Origin: Pseudomonas gozinkensis
Lineage (GTDB): Bacteria; Pseudomonadota; Gammaproteobacteria; Pseudomonadales; Pseudomonadaceae
Direction of reading: 5' to 3'
DNA length: 64,000 bases
NCBI RefSeq assembly: GCF_014863585.1
Contig: NZ_CP062253.1
Location: 62,001-126,000, forward strand
The notes under the pieces are model-generated. The model ran no database searches, was not told where the DNA came from, and saw only the letters and a list, made by a program, of their open reading frames with translations. Each line of letters opens with the position of its first letter. Within the stretch, counting starts at the first letter, position 1. Of this stretch, positions 28,597 to 37,679 are shown in pieces. A program made the position numbers and the translations under genes.

Positions 28597-29492
28597 AGGT
28601 TCAACAGTAAGTAGTGGTCTACGAGCAGGGCGATGAACAGCAGAAACAAGTACCAGATAGAGTACTTGAAGGTGTTGATCGCCGCGTGCGGCCGAGTGCC
28701 ACGGTACAGCACCACGGCCCATTGCAGAAACCTTGCGCCCAGCCCGAGCGCGCAGATCAGGTACAGCAGACCGCTCATGTGGATCACATACGGCAGCAGG
28801 CTGACCGCCAGCAGGGCGAAGGTGTACAGCAAAATGTGCACCTTGGTGTAGTGCTCGCCGTGGGTGACCGGCAGCATCGGAATGTCGGCCTTGGCGTATT
28901 CCTCCTTGCGGTGAATGGCCAGCGCCCAGAAATGCGGCGGGGTCCAGGCGAAGATGATCAGCACCAGCAGCAACGGTTCAGCGCTGACGTGGCCGGTGGC
29001 GGCGGTCCAGCCGAGCAACGGCGGGGCAGCGCCGGCAAGGCCGCCGATGACGATGTTCTGCGGCGTCGCGCGTTTGAGGAAACCGGTGTAGATCACCGCG
29101 TAGCCGAGCAGCGAGGCCAGGGTCAGCCAGGCGGTCAACGGATTGGTGAAAGTCAGCAACAAGGCCTGGCCAAGCAGCGCCAGCACCAGCGCAAAGGTCA
29201 GTGCTCCTGTGGGCGAAACACGGCCCTCGGCCAGCGGCCGTTTATGGGTGCGGGCCATGACCGCATCGATGCGCCGGTCCACCACATGATTGACCGCCGC
29301 CGCGCCACCGGCACACAAGGCGATCCCCAGATTGCCGAACACCAGCACCGTCCACGGCACCCCGGCGCGGGTCGCGAGGAACATGCCCACCAGCGAGGTG
29401 ATCAGCATCAGCACCACGACTTTCGGTTTGGTCAGCTCCAGGTAATCACGCCACAGCGCCTGCGCCGGACGTTCGCCGATCAGAATCGCCAT
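28593..29492 (-). CDS. ctaB: Haem O synthase (protohaem IX farnesyltransferase)
   Basis: This UbiA-family prenyltransferase farnesylates haem b to haem O. The 299-residue protein has seven to nine membrane helices, the first Asp-rich motif [20 protein letters not shown], and the family's [13 protein letters not shown] loop. It overlaps ctaA by 13 bases upstream and sco by 4 bases downstream, so the set is translationally coupled. The adjacent haem A synthase indicates it serves the aa3 oxidase. Confidence 0.95.
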   Translation of the reverse strand: MAILIGERPAQALWRDYLELTKPKVVVLMLITSLVGMFLATRAGVPWTVLVFGNLGIALCAGGAAAVNHVVDRRIDAVMARTHKRPLAEGRVSPTGALTFALVLALLGQALLLTFTNPLTAWLTLASLLGYAVIYTGFLKRATPQNIVIGGLAGAAPPLLGWTAATGHVSAEPLLLVLIIFAWTPPHFWALAIHRKEEYAKADIPMLPVTHGEHYTKVHILLYTFALLAVSLLPYVIHMSGLLYLICALGLGARFLQWAVVLYRGTRPHAAINTFKYSIWYLFLLFIALLVDHYLLLNL

Positions 29493-30559
29493 GGCGTCTC
29501 TCCTTTAATAGTGATGGGCGCCGCCGAGTGTTTGCGCGGGCTCAGGCGCCAGCGCGCGATCATCGGTTGCTTGACCCGGACCAGGCTGGTGCGCGCGTGA
29601 TAGTTGACCAGCACCATCGTCAGCAGCAGCGCTGCGCCGCCAGCGTTATGCGCCACGGCCACCGGCAGCGGCAGATGGAACAGCACGTTGCTGATGCCGA
29701 GGGTGATCTGCGCGGCGAGGGCGATCAGCACCAGTCCGGCCAGTCGGGTCATGCCCACCACTTTCAGTTGCCAGGCCAAGCCGAGCAGGACGAGCGTGAC
29801 CAGCAGTGCGCCGATGCGATGAGTCAGGTGAATCGCTGTGCGTGCATCGCTGTCGAGTTGCCCGCCGAGGTAATTCGGGCCGATGTGTTGGGTCAGGTGA
29901 AAGCCGTTGGCGAAGTCCGCCGGCGGTAGCCATTGACCGTGGCAGGTCGGGAAGTCGATGCAGGCCACGGCCGCATAGTTGGAACTGACCCAGCCGCCGA
30001 GAGCAATCTGGCCGATCACCAGCAACAGGCCGGCAGTGGCCCAATATTGCAGACGCTTGGGCACGGTCAGTGCCGGCAACACGCCGGACAGTCGCAACGT
30101 CAGCAGAAACAGCAGACTCAAGGTCGCGAAGCCACCGAGCAAATGCCCGGTCACCACTTGCGGCCAGAGCTTGAGCGTCACCGTCCACATGCCGAACGCC
30201 GCCTGGGCAAACACCACCGCCAGCAGAAACAGTGGCAGTTTCAGCGGTTGCCCGGGATGACGACGATTGACCCACGCCCGCCCGGCCAGTATCGAGATCA
30301 GCATCCCGAGGGTGCCGGCGAAGTAGCGGTGGATCATCTCGTTCCAGCCTTTATGCGCTTCCACCGGCGAGTCGGGGTAATGCAGTTCGGCATGGGCCAG
30401 TTGGGCTTCGCTTTTCGGCACGCTGATGAACCCGTAGCAGCCCGGCCAGTCGGGACAGCCGAGGCCGGCGTGGGTCAGGCGGGTGTAGGCGCCGAGCAGC
30501 ACCACGATCAGCGCCAGCAGGGTGGCAAACAGCGCGAGGCGAAATCCAGGTTTGGCCAT
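29480..30559 (-). CDS. ctaA: Haem A synthase (COX15/CtaA)
   Basis: This 359-residue integral membrane protein oxidises haem O to haem A. It has about eight helices and conserved His ligands such as [21 protein letters not shown] and LTHRIGAL. A cysteine pair in the C-IDFPTC loop ([13 protein letters not shown]) is typical. It lies 10 bases after the Sco-like gene and overlaps ctaB. Together they provide haem A for CoxA. Confidence 0.95.
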   Translation of the reverse strand: MAKPGFRLALFATLLALIVVLLGAYTRLTHAGLGCPDWPGCYGFISVPKSEAQLAHAELHYPDSPVEAHKGWNEMIHRYFAGTLGMLISILAGRAWVNRRHPGQPLKLPLFLLAVVFAQAAFGMWTVTLKLWPQVVTGHLLGGFATLSLLFLLTLRLSGVLPALTVPKRLQYWATAGLLLVIGQIALGGWVSSNYAAVACIDFPTCHGQWLPPADFANGFHLTQHIGPNYLGGQLDSDARTAIHLTHRIGALLVTLVLLGLAWQLKVVGMTRLAGLVLIALAAQITLGISNVLFHLPLPVAVAHNAGGAALLLTMVLVNYHARTSLVRVKQPMIARWRLSPRKHSAAPITIKGETPWRF

Positions 30560-30569
30560 GACGATGCCC

Positions 30570-31151
30570 TTATCCGATGTTCGACAGTTTCAGCAGGTGG
30601 CGCAGGTCGTTGAGCAGATCCTTGCCCTTGACGCTCGGGTCGTAGCGCAGCACGAGGTTGCCGTGGGGATCGATGATCCAGAGTTGCGGCGTGGCCTTGT
30701 CGCCGGTGGCCTTGCTGAAGGTGGCTGCGTCCAGCGGGTAGCGTTGCAGTTGCGGATATTCGCGGGTCAGCTTGGCTTCGTAGTCGGCGGCCAGTGGTTG
30801 CGCAGCGGCCAGGGCGTGGCTGGCGCGCCCGGCTTCGCGGCCCAGACCGATCTGGATCTGCCGCGCCAGGTACACCAGTTGCTGGCAGTCCACCGCGCAA
30901 TCCTTCGGCGCGGTCACCAGCATCTGCCAGCGCGTTTCGTCAGCCTGAATGCCGAGGTCGGCGCGGGTCTGGCCGTTGCCGATCAGTTCGCCGTGATAGC
31001 TGCGACCTTCCGGCACCCAGAACTGCAACTTGTACATGCCGGTGGCGAGGATCATCGGACCGACCACGCCGAGCACGATCAACAGCAGCTGGATGCGTCC
31101 GCGACGGCGACTGGCCGGGGCTTTTGCTTCAGACATGCTGGGTGGATTCAT
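30570..31151 (-). CDS. Sco-like membrane-anchored thioredoxin-fold protein of the cox locus
   Basis: This 193-residue protein has a membrane anchor (about 20-40), then a periplasmic domain with a CxxxC pair, CAVDC at 85-89, and a TPQLWIIDPHGNLVLRYDP segment resembling the Sco C-terminal strand-turn. I infer a divergent Sco/thioredoxin fold. The CxxxC spacing equals that of Sco, but the copper-ligand His is not clearly placed. The equivalent gene (PA0111) is usually called hypothetical. ATG 31151 has GGAG upstream; ATG 31163 and 31136 are alternatives. It overlaps the SURF1 end. Confidence 0.75.
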   Translation of the reverse strand: MNPPSMSEAKAPASRRRGRIQLLLIVLGVVGPMILATGMYKLQFWVPEGRSYHGELIGNGQTRADLGIQADETRWQMLVTAPKDCAVDCQQLVYLARQIQIGLGREAGRASHALAAAQPLAADYEAKLTREYPQLQRYPLDAATFSKATGDKATPQLWIIDPHGNLVLRYDPSVKGKDLLNDLRHLLKLSNIG

Positions 31152-31869
31152 GGCCGCTCCCATGGTGTTTCTCCTTTGCGTTGTGCCAGCCGAGATAGAG
31201 GTAGAGACCGAACAGGGCGGTGGCCATGGCGAACCACTGCACGGCGTAACCGAGGTGTTTTTCCGGGCCCATGGCAACTACCGGCCAGTCGGCCTGATAG
31301 CTGGCGGGACCGGGTTCAGCACGTAATTCGTAGGCGAAGCCGTCGCGTTGGAGGGTTTTCCACAGCTTCGCGGGGTCGATGGCGGTGACGGTTTGCGGCC
31401 AGGTGCTGCTGACCGGATCGGCATGCAACTGGAAGGTCGCGCCGGGGGCGATGTACACCCAGGCATCCACGCTCACGGCGTCGGCCGGTGTGTTGAATTG
31501 CGGTGCCGTGCGCCGGTCCGGCCACGGCAGCCAGCCGCGATTGACCAGCAGCCACTGGCCGCTGCGTTGATCCTGAAACGGTTGCAGCAATTCGACGCCG
31601 ACCTTGCCGTTGCGCTGACGGTTGTCCAGCAGCAGGCTGTGGGCGGCATCGAACTGGCCGTGCAGATGCACCCGGCGAAACGCCGGATCGGCGCTGTGCA
31701 GCAACTCGGTGCTGGCCATTGGTTCGGCGGCGCGGCGCTCGGCGTAGCTGGCGAGCAGGGCGGTTTTCTCCGCGCCCCGGCCCAGTTGCCAGAAGCCCAG
31801 CGAGATCAGCAACGGAAGCATCAGGCCGACCACCAGTGTCGGCACCACACCCGGCCGGAAGCGCTTCAT
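31129..31869 (-). CDS. SURF1-family cytochrome oxidase assembly protein
   Basis: This 246-residue protein has two membrane helices, at about 10-30 and 208-228, with a periplasmic domain between. Family motifs are LGFWQLGRGAEK, LLLDNRQRNGKVG and VNRGWLPWP. SURF1 helps insert haem a into CoxA. Its C-terminal codons overlap the next gene by about 23 bases. The upstream DUF2909 gene is divergent. Confidence 0.92.
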   Translation of the reverse strand: MKRFRPGVVPTLVVGLMLPLLISLGFWQLGRGAEKTALLASYAERRAAEPMASTELLHSADPAFRRVHLHGQFDAAHSLLLDNRQRNGKVGVELLQPFQDQRSGQWLLVNRGWLPWPDRRTAPQFNTPADAVSVDAWVYIAPGATFQLHADPVSSTWPQTVTAIDPAKLWKTLQRDGFAYELRAEPGPASYQADWPVVAMGPEKHLGYAVQWFAMATALFGLYLYLGWHNAKEKHHGSGHESTQHV

Positions 31870-31941
31870 GGCCGCGCCAGAAAATCAGTGTGCGCGATCG
31901 CTATACTCAACTGCATCGCTTGTTCCCCCGGAGTTCTTCCC

Positions 31942-32145
31942 ATGCTCAAAGCAGCCATCGTCCTGATGCTGATTGCCACGGTGATCAGCCTGTTCAGCGG
32001 CCTGTTTTTCCTGGTCAAGGACGACAGCAGCTCGAATCGCCTGGTGATCGCCTTGAGTGTTCGGGTGGCATTGGCCGCTTGCACCGTCGGCTTGATTGCC
32101 TGGGGTTTCTACAGCGGCCAACTGGTGTCGCACGCGCCTTGGTAG
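31942..32145 (+). CDS. DUF2909 twin-transmembrane small protein
   Basis: This 67-residue protein consists of two membrane helices (about 4-25 and 42-60) linked by KDDSSSNRLVIALSVR, the family signature. The ATG at 31942 follows CCGGAGTTCTTCC. It is the only plus-strand gene inside the cox cluster, divergent from SURF1 and convergent with coxC, whose stop lies 10 bases away. Its conserved location suggests a role with the oxidase, but the function is unknown. Confidence 0.88.
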   Translation: MLKAAIVLMLIATVISLFSGLFFLVKDDSSSNRLVIALSVRVALAACTVGLIAWGFYSGQLVSHAPW

Positions 32146-32154
32146 CTCTGTTCC

Positions 32155-33042
32155 TCAGAGCACATAAACGAAGATGAACAAACCGATCCACACCACATCG
32201 ACGAAGTGCCAATACCAGCTCGCCGCTTCAAAACCGAACTGATGTTCGTTGTCGAAGTGGCCCTTCATGATGCGCATCAGCATCACGAACAGAATGATCG
32301 TGCCGATGGTGACGTGGGCGCCGTGGAAACCGGTGAGCATGAAGAACGTCGCGCCGTAGATGCCCGAGCCGAGGGTCAGCCCCAGTTCGTGGTAGGCGTG
32401 GATGTATTCTTCGGCCTGGAAGCCGAGGAACGCGCAGCCCAGCAGCACGGTGATCGCCAGCCACAGTTTCAGCGCACCACGATGGCCTTTCTTCAGGGCG
32501 TGGTGGGCGATGGTGATGGTCACGCTGGAGCTCACCAGCAGGATGGTGTTGATCAGCGGCAGGCCCCAGGGGCTGATGACTTCCTTGGGCGGCGGGAACA
32601 GTTTTGGATCCGGCGTGTGCAGCAGCGGCCAGGTGAACTGGAAGTTCGGCCAGAGCATGTGGGCGATGCCTTTGGTGCCTTCGCCGCCCAGTGCCGGGCC
32701 GGAGATGTGCCGCACATAGAACAGCGCGCCGAAGAAGGCGATGAAGAACATCACCTCGGAGAAAATGAACCAGCTCATGCCCCAGCGGAACGAGCGGTCC
32801 AGTTGCGGGCTGTACAACCCCGCGCGGCTTTCCTTGATCACCGCGCCGAACCAGCCGAACAGCATGTACGCCAGCAACAGGCCGCCGACGAAAAAGATCA
32901 GCGGGCCGTGGGATTCCGGGCGCGCAGCCTTCAGATCGTTGAACCAGGTCGCCAGACCGTACACGGTGACGAACATCCCCACCGTGGCGACGATCGGCCA
33001 CTTGCTCTGGGCCGGGACGTAATAGTGCTCATGAGTTGCCAT
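32155..33042 (-). CDS. coxC: Cytochrome c oxidase subunit III
   Basis: The 295-residue membrane protein has seven helices. It contains family motifs WPLLHTPDP, TITIAHHALKKG and TGFHGAHVTIGT. Subunit III stabilises proton uptake in aa3 oxidases. It lies 26 bases after ctaG and is convergent with the DUF2909 gene. Confidence 0.95.
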   Translation of the reverse strand: MATHEHYYVPAQSKWPIVATVGMFVTVYGLATWFNDLKAARPESHGPLIFFVGGLLLAYMLFGWFGAVIKESRAGLYSPQLDRSFRWGMSWFIFSEVMFFIAFFGALFYVRHISGPALGGEGTKGIAHMLWPNFQFTWPLLHTPDPKLFPPPKEVISPWGLPLINTILLVSSSVTITIAHHALKKGHRGALKLWLAITVLLGCAFLGFQAEEYIHAYHELGLTLGSGIYGATFFMLTGFHGAHVTIGTIILFVMLMRIMKGHFDNEHQFGFEAASWYWHFVDVVWIGLFIFVYVL

Positions 33043-33067
33043 TTATTGTTCTCCTTATCGGGCACGC

Positions 33068-33619
33068 TTAACCGCCAGTGTTTGCAGCCACCGGAGGATG
33101 TCGGGCGGTGATATCGAACAGCGTGTAGGACAGCGTCAGGTGCTTCACGTCCTTGGGCATGTCGCGGTCAACGATGAAACGCACCGGCATTTCGATCTGC
33201 TGACCGGGCTGCAGCACCTGCTGGGTAAAGCAAAAGCATTCGGTCTTGTGGAAATACGCCGCCGCATTGCTCGGCGCGATGCTCGGTACGGCTTGAGCGC
33301 TCATCGGTTTGTCGGTGGGGTTGCGCGCGATGAAGATCATCTCGTTCACCGCGCCGGGGTTGGCCGTCAGTTCGTCATGCTTGGGGTAAAAATCCCACGG
33401 CATGTCGGCGGTGTTGGTCGACAGGAACTGCACCCGCACCTGCCGCGAGGCATCGACGGTCTGCTCGCCTTCGTATTGCCCGGCAGTCTTGCCGTTGATG
33501 CCGAAGGCCTTGCACATCACGTCGTAGATCGGCACCAGGGCAAAGCCGAAGACGAACATCGCCACCACCACACCGAGCAGTCGGGTCACCAGTTTCTTCA
33601 GCGAAATCGAGTCAGCCAT
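33068..33619 (-). CDS. ctaG: Copper chaperone CtaG/Cox11
   Basis: Cox11 delivers copper to the CuB site of CoxA. The 183-residue protein has one N-terminal membrane helix (about 11-33) and a periplasmic beta domain with the copper motif CFCF at 128-131 (KTECFCFTQQ). A third Cys, at 36, lies just after the helix (VMCKAFGI). The position between coxA and coxC is standard. Confidence 0.95.
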   Translation of the reverse strand: MADSISLKKLVTRLLGVVVAMFVFGFALVPIYDVMCKAFGINGKTAGQYEGEQTVDASRQVRVQFLSTNTADMPWDFYPKHDELTANPGAVNEMIFIARNPTDKPMSAQAVPSIAPSNAAAYFHKTECFCFTQQVLQPGQQIEMPVRFIVDRDMPKDVKHLTLSYTLFDITARHPPVAANTGG

Positions 33620-33641
33620 GATCTTTGCCCTCGGCCGAGAA

Positions 33642-33725
33642 CCCTGTGGGAGCTGGCTTGCCAGCGATGCAGCCGACGCGGTGTTTCAGGCAGGCCGCCA
33701 TCGCGGGCAAGCCCGCTCCCACAGG
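33642..33725. repeat. REP pair 3, inside the cox operon
   Basis: Arms of 26 bases at 33642-33667 and 33700-33725 are inverted, with some mismatches (GGGAGCTGGCTTGCCAGCGA variant). It fills most of the gap between coxA and ctaG, so it would form a hairpin within the cox transcript and could affect the stoichiometry of the flanking messages. Confidence 0.88.
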
Positions 33726-33748
33726 CGTTTCCACAAGGCAGAAAATGT

Positions 33749-35335
33749 TCATTTCACTTCCGGCGGCGTGGTGAAGGTGTGATACGGCGCCGGTGACGGC
33801 ACGCTCCATTCCAGACCTTCGGCGCCATCCCACGGTTTGGCCGGAGCCGGCGCGCCGCCACGGATGGTCTTGATCACGATGAACAGGAAGAAGATCTGCG
33901 TGGCGCCGAACATGAACGCGCCGATCGACGAGACCATGTTGAAGTCGGCGAACTGCAGGTTGTAGTCCGGAATCCGCCGGGGCATGCCCGCGAGACCCAC
34001 GAAGTGCATCGGGAAGAACGTCAGGTTCATGCCGACGAAGGACAGCCAGAAGTGCAGCTTGCCCAGGGTTTCGTCGTACATGTGGCCGGTCCATTTCGGC
34101 AGCCAGTAATAGGCCGACGCGAAGATCCCGAAGATCGCCCCCGGCACCAGCACGTAGTGGAAATGCGCGACCACGAAGTAGGTGTCCTGGTACTGGAAGT
34201 CCGCCGGGGCGATGGCCAGCATCAGCCCGGAGAAGCCGCCGATGGAGAACAGGATCACGAACGCCACGGCAAACAGCATCGGTGTCTCGAAGGTCATCGA
34301 GCCCTGCCACATGGTGCTGGCCCAGTTGAACACCTTCACCCCGGTCGGCACCGCAATCAGCATTGTCGCGTACATGAAGAACAACTCGCCCACCAGCGGA
34401 ATGCCCACCACGAACATGTGGTGCGCCCAGACGATGAACGACAGGAACGCGATGCTCGCCGTGGCGTAGACCATCGAGGTGTAGCCGAACAGCGGCTTGC
34501 GCGAGAAGGTCGGGATGATCTGGCTGACGGCGCCGAAGGCCGGCAGGATCATGATGTACACCTCGGGGTGGCCGAAGAACCAGAAAACATGCTGGAACAG
34601 CACCGGGTCACCGCCGCCGGCGGCGCTGAAGAAGCTGGTGCCGAAGTGGATGTCCATCAGCATCATCGTCACGCACCCGGCCAGTACCGGCATCACCGCG
34701 ATCAGCAGGAACGCGGTGATCAGCCAGGTCCAGACGAACAGCGGCATTTTCATCAGGGTCATGCCGGGGGCCCGCAGGTTGAGGATGGTGGCGATCACGT
34801 TGATCGCGCCCATGATCGAACTGATCCCCATCAGGTGAATGGCGAAGATGAAGAACGTCACGCTTTCCGGTGCATAGGTGGTGGATAGCGGCGCGTAGAA
34901 CGTCCAGCCGAAGTTCGGCCCGCCACCGGGGGTGAACAGGGTCGAGACCAGCAGCAGGAACGCCGCCGGCAGAAGCCAGAAGCTGAAGTTGTTCATCCGC
35001 GGCAGGGCCATGTCCGGCGCGCCGACCATCAACGGGATCATCCAGTTGGCGAGGCCGACGAACGCCGGCATCACCGCACCGAACACCATCACCAGACCGT
35101 GCATGGTGGTCATCTGGTTGAAGAACGCCGGCTCCACGATCTGCAGGCCGGGCTGGAACAGCTCGGCGCGGATCACCATGGCGAACGAGCCGCCGAGCAG
35201 GAACATGCAGAACGCAAACCACAGGTACAGCGTGCCGATGTCCTTGTGGTTGGTGGTCAGCACCCAGCGCATCAGGCCTTTGGCGGGGCCGTGGGCGTGG
35301 TCGGCATGACCGTGGTCATCGATGACAGCGCTCAT
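33749..35335 (-). CDS. coxA: Cytochrome c oxidase subunit I
   Basis: The catalytic subunit has 528 residues and twelve helices. The CuB motif WFFGHPEVYIMILPAFG is complete, with His-His in FIVWAHHMFVVG and haem ligands in TTMHGLVM and VVAHFHYVLVPG. The K-channel helix motif PTGVKVFNW follows. It is an A-type haem-copper oxidase. It lies downstream of coxB by 82 bases. Confidence 0.97.
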   Translation of the reverse strand: MSAVIDDHGHADHAHGPAKGLMRWVLTTNHKDIGTLYLWFAFCMFLLGGSFAMVIRAELFQPGLQIVEPAFFNQMTTMHGLVMVFGAVMPAFVGLANWMIPLMVGAPDMALPRMNNFSFWLLPAAFLLLVSTLFTPGGGPNFGWTFYAPLSTTYAPESVTFFIFAIHLMGISSIMGAINVIATILNLRAPGMTLMKMPLFVWTWLITAFLLIAVMPVLAGCVTMMLMDIHFGTSFFSAAGGGDPVLFQHVFWFFGHPEVYIMILPAFGAVSQIIPTFSRKPLFGYTSMVYATASIAFLSFIVWAHHMFVVGIPLVGELFFMYATMLIAVPTGVKVFNWASTMWQGSMTFETPMLFAVAFVILFSIGGFSGLMLAIAPADFQYQDTYFVVAHFHYVLVPGAIFGIFASAYYWLPKWTGHMYDETLGKLHFWLSFVGMNLTFFPMHFVGLAGMPRRIPDYNLQFADFNMVSSIGAFMFGATQIFFLFIVIKTIRGGAPAPAKPWDGAEGLEWSVPSPAPYHTFTTPPEVK

Positions 35336-35417
35336 GGCCGGTCTCCTTCAAGTGAGTGGACTGGGCAGGTCGGGGCGCAGGGCCCCGACCGGTTCACGAA
35401 GTACGCAATAGACCGGC

Positions 35418-36545
35418 TCATTTGCTTTCCGCCTGTTTCAGCTCCAGCACTTCTTTTGGCGTGACCATGTCGCCCTTGTTGTTGCCCCAGGCGTTACGTT
35501 CGTAGGTCACGACCGCTGCGATATCGACTTCCGACAGCTGCTTGCCGAACGCCGCCATGGCGGTGCCCGGTTTGCCGTGGAACACCAGGCTCAGGTGCGC
35601 CTCTTTCGGACCGGTGGCGATTTTCGAGCCCTTGAGGGCCGGGAACATCGGCGGCAGGCCCTGGCCTTCGGCCTGGTGACAGGCGACGCAGGTGGTGTGG
35701 TAGATCTTGTCGCCACGTTCCTTGAGCTCGTCGAGGGTCCATTCCTTGCTGGTCAGCTCTTTGAGCTGCATCGCTTCGGCCTTGCGCTCGGCGAGCCATT
35801 TGTCGTAATCGGCCTTCTCCTTGACGTCGACCACGATCGGCATGAAGCCGTGATCCTTGCCGCACAGCTCGGCGCACTGGCCTCGGTAAATGCCGGGCTT
35901 GTCGATGCGGGTCCAGGCTTCGTTGACGAATCCCGGAATCGCATCGCGCTTGACCGCGAAGGCCGGCACCCACCAGGAGTGGATCACGTCGGCGGAGGTC
36001 ACGAGGAAGCGCACCTTGGCCCCGGTCGGCAGCACCAGCGGCTTGTCGACCTCGAGCAGGTAATGCTCGCCCTTGGCCTCCTTGTTGTGGATCTGTTCGG
36101 CGGGGGTGGCCAGGTTGCTGAAGAACTCGACGTCCTGGCCCAGGTATTTGTAGTGCCACTTCCACTGATAGCCGGTGATCTGGATATCGATATCCGGCTC
36201 ACTGGTGTCGTACATCTTGATCAGGGTCGCGGTCGCCGGAACGGCCATCGCCACCAGGATCAGCAGCGGGACGACGGTCCAGAGAATTTCGACGGTGGTG
36301 CTTTCGTGGAATTTTGCGGCGACCTGCCCGGTAGAACGGCGGTGCACCATCATCGACCAGAACATGGCGCCGAAGACGATGATCCCGATCACCACACAGA
36401 TCCAGAAAATGGTCATGTGCAGGTCGAATACTGCGTGACTGATTTCAGTCGCTCCAGGCGCCATATTCACAGTCCAGGCCGCGTTGGCCTGGCTGAAAAT
36501 CGACCACAACAGGAGGCCCATCCAGACGTGTGGATGTCGCATCAT
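35418..36545 (-). CDS. coxB: Cytochrome c oxidase subunit II with fused cytochrome c domain
   Basis: The 375-residue protein has a signal sequence and two helices, then the CuA domain with ligands His189, Cys224, Cys228, His232 and Met235 (CAELCGKDHGFM). A C-terminal cytochrome c domain has CVACH at 286-290. This makes it a caa3-type subunit that carries its own haem c. A ProLys-rich KAEAMQLKELTS linker joins the parts. It is the first gene of the operon; AAGGGGAA precedes the ATG. Confidence 0.96.
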   Translation of the reverse strand: MMRHPHVWMGLLLWSIFSQANAAWTVNMAPGATEISHAVFDLHMTIFWICVVIGIIVFGAMFWSMMVHRRSTGQVAAKFHESTTVEILWTVVPLLILVAMAVPATATLIKMYDTSEPDIDIQITGYQWKWHYKYLGQDVEFFSNLATPAEQIHNKEAKGEHYLLEVDKPLVLPTGAKVRFLVTSADVIHSWWVPAFAVKRDAIPGFVNEAWTRIDKPGIYRGQCAELCGKDHGFMPIVVDVKEKADYDKWLAERKAEAMQLKELTSKEWTLDELKERGDKIYHTTCVACHQAEGQGLPPMFPALKGSKIATGPKEAHLSLVFHGKPGTAMAAFGKQLSEVDIAAVVTYERNAWGNNKGDMVTPKEVLELKQAESK

Positions 36546-36914
36546 TGCGGGTTCCCCTTATCGTTCTTGTTATCCCGCCGGCTTTCGCCTGCGGCAAGGG
36601 ATCGGCTGCATCAGACTACGAACTTGAATCGCCGGGCCTTGCTGCGGGTGCAGTCGGGCGTCATCAGCTAACTCCATTCAATGGCGAGTATAGACAGCGG
36701 CTGAAAAATGCAATGTGCGGACGTAAATCGAATGAAACAGCTGGCACTTGCGTTCCAGGGCACGAATGGAGAAGGATGCAGACGAGTGGTGGCAAACCGA
36801 TATAACGCCGGTGCATCAAGGATGAAATAATTATGACAAATGCGTCTTAGCATTTTTCGTAAGCCAGCTAAGTTATGTCTTCCCTATTTCATTGCCTTGT
36901 TTCCTGGAGTTTTC
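36546..36914. other. Divergent promoter region, coxB and DUF gene
   Basis: About 370 bases carry no gene. A CTATACT element on the minus strand (36693-36687) lies 142 bases upstream of coxB. An AT-rich segment at 36820-36870 may serve the rightward gene. No other motif was recognised. Confidence 0.5.
36687..36693 (-). promoter_or_regulatory. RpoS-type -10 element of the coxB operon
   Basis: The minus strand reads GTCTATACTCG; CTATACT is the consensus extended -10 preferred by RpoS. P. aeruginosa aa3 oxidase genes are known to be RpoS dependent and induced by starvation. No -35 was needed or seen. Confidence 0.6.
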
Positions 36915-37547
36915 ATGAACACCGCCGCATTGCGCGAGCAGATCCACATAGCCCGACAACACGAGATTGAAACCGGAAAGCTGACCCGTCAGCTGGAAGC
37001 CCAACTGCAACACCTGCACCCGGCCATCCAGTTGCCGGAAACCGACGCCAACGGCGTGCTGACGCGTTTTGTCGCCGCCTACATCGACGAAGTGCCAGAC
37101 CTGCTGGATGCAGCCAATGAAGTCGCCAGGGAAGCGGGAATCGAGTCGCAGATCAAACCGGTGCTGAAAATCGCCGAGCAGTACTTCCTCCAGCCGCCCG
37201 TGGGTCTGGACAGTCTGCTGGACGAGGCCTATCTGGCGCACCGCTTTGTCGAAGAGGTCAACGACCTGTACATCAAGCATTTCGGCCAGCCACTGATCCC
37301 CTTGGACATGACGGTCGCCAATCTGATTGCTCACCAGTTGCTCGGTGAGGAATTTGCCAATCAACTCGACGAAGTAGTGCATCACGCGGTGGACAGCATG
37401 CTCGACGACGACAGCTTTGCGCTGGAGTCGGTGGAAGCCTACCGCGAGAAACTCAGCAGCCCGGACACCGGTGCGGCGTGGAAACGCTGGCCGTGCATGA
37501 GCCGCCGTCTGGGCGTGGGTCTGGAACTGGATCAGCCTGCCGCGTAA
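36915..37547 (+). CDS. Conserved hypothetical cytoplasmic protein
   Basis: This 210-residue protein is soluble and acidic, mostly helical, with no signal or membrane segment. It begins MNTAALREQIHIARQHEIE and ends LELDQPAA. A TGGAGT Shine-Dalgarno supports the ATG at 36915; an upstream reading would start in the promoter region. It lies between coxB and the SulP gene, matching PA0104. I do not recognise a domain and infer no function. Confidence 0.75.
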   Translation: MNTAALREQIHIARQHEIETGKLTRQLEAQLQHLHPAIQLPETDANGVLTRFVAAYIDEVPDLLDAANEVAREAGIESQIKPVLKIAEQYFLQPPVGLDSLLDEAYLAHRFVEEVNDLYIKHFGQPLIPLDMTVANLIAHQLLGEEFANQLDEVVHHAVDSMLDDDSFALESVEAYREKLSSPDTGAAWKRWPCMSRRLGVGLELDQPAA

Positions 37548-37563
37548 CGCGGAAACATCAATA

Positions 37564-37657
37564 CCTGTGGGAGCTGGCTTGCCAGCGATTGCGGTGGATC
37601 AGTCTGCATTGTCGGTGACTGACACATCGCCATCGCCGGCAAGCCAGCTCCCACAGG
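37564..37657. repeat. REP pair 4
   Basis: Arms of 26 bases at 37564-37589 and 37632-37657 are inverted copies of the GGGAGCTGGCTTGCCAGCGAT type. It sits between the convergent hypothetical gene and the SulP gene. Confidence 0.9.
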
Positions 37658-37679
37658 GTTTATTTAGAGCGTGGGTTAT

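Noticed and set aside
36530..36805. 91-residue frame before the hypothetical gene
   Set aside because: It overlaps the coxB start and promoter and has no support.
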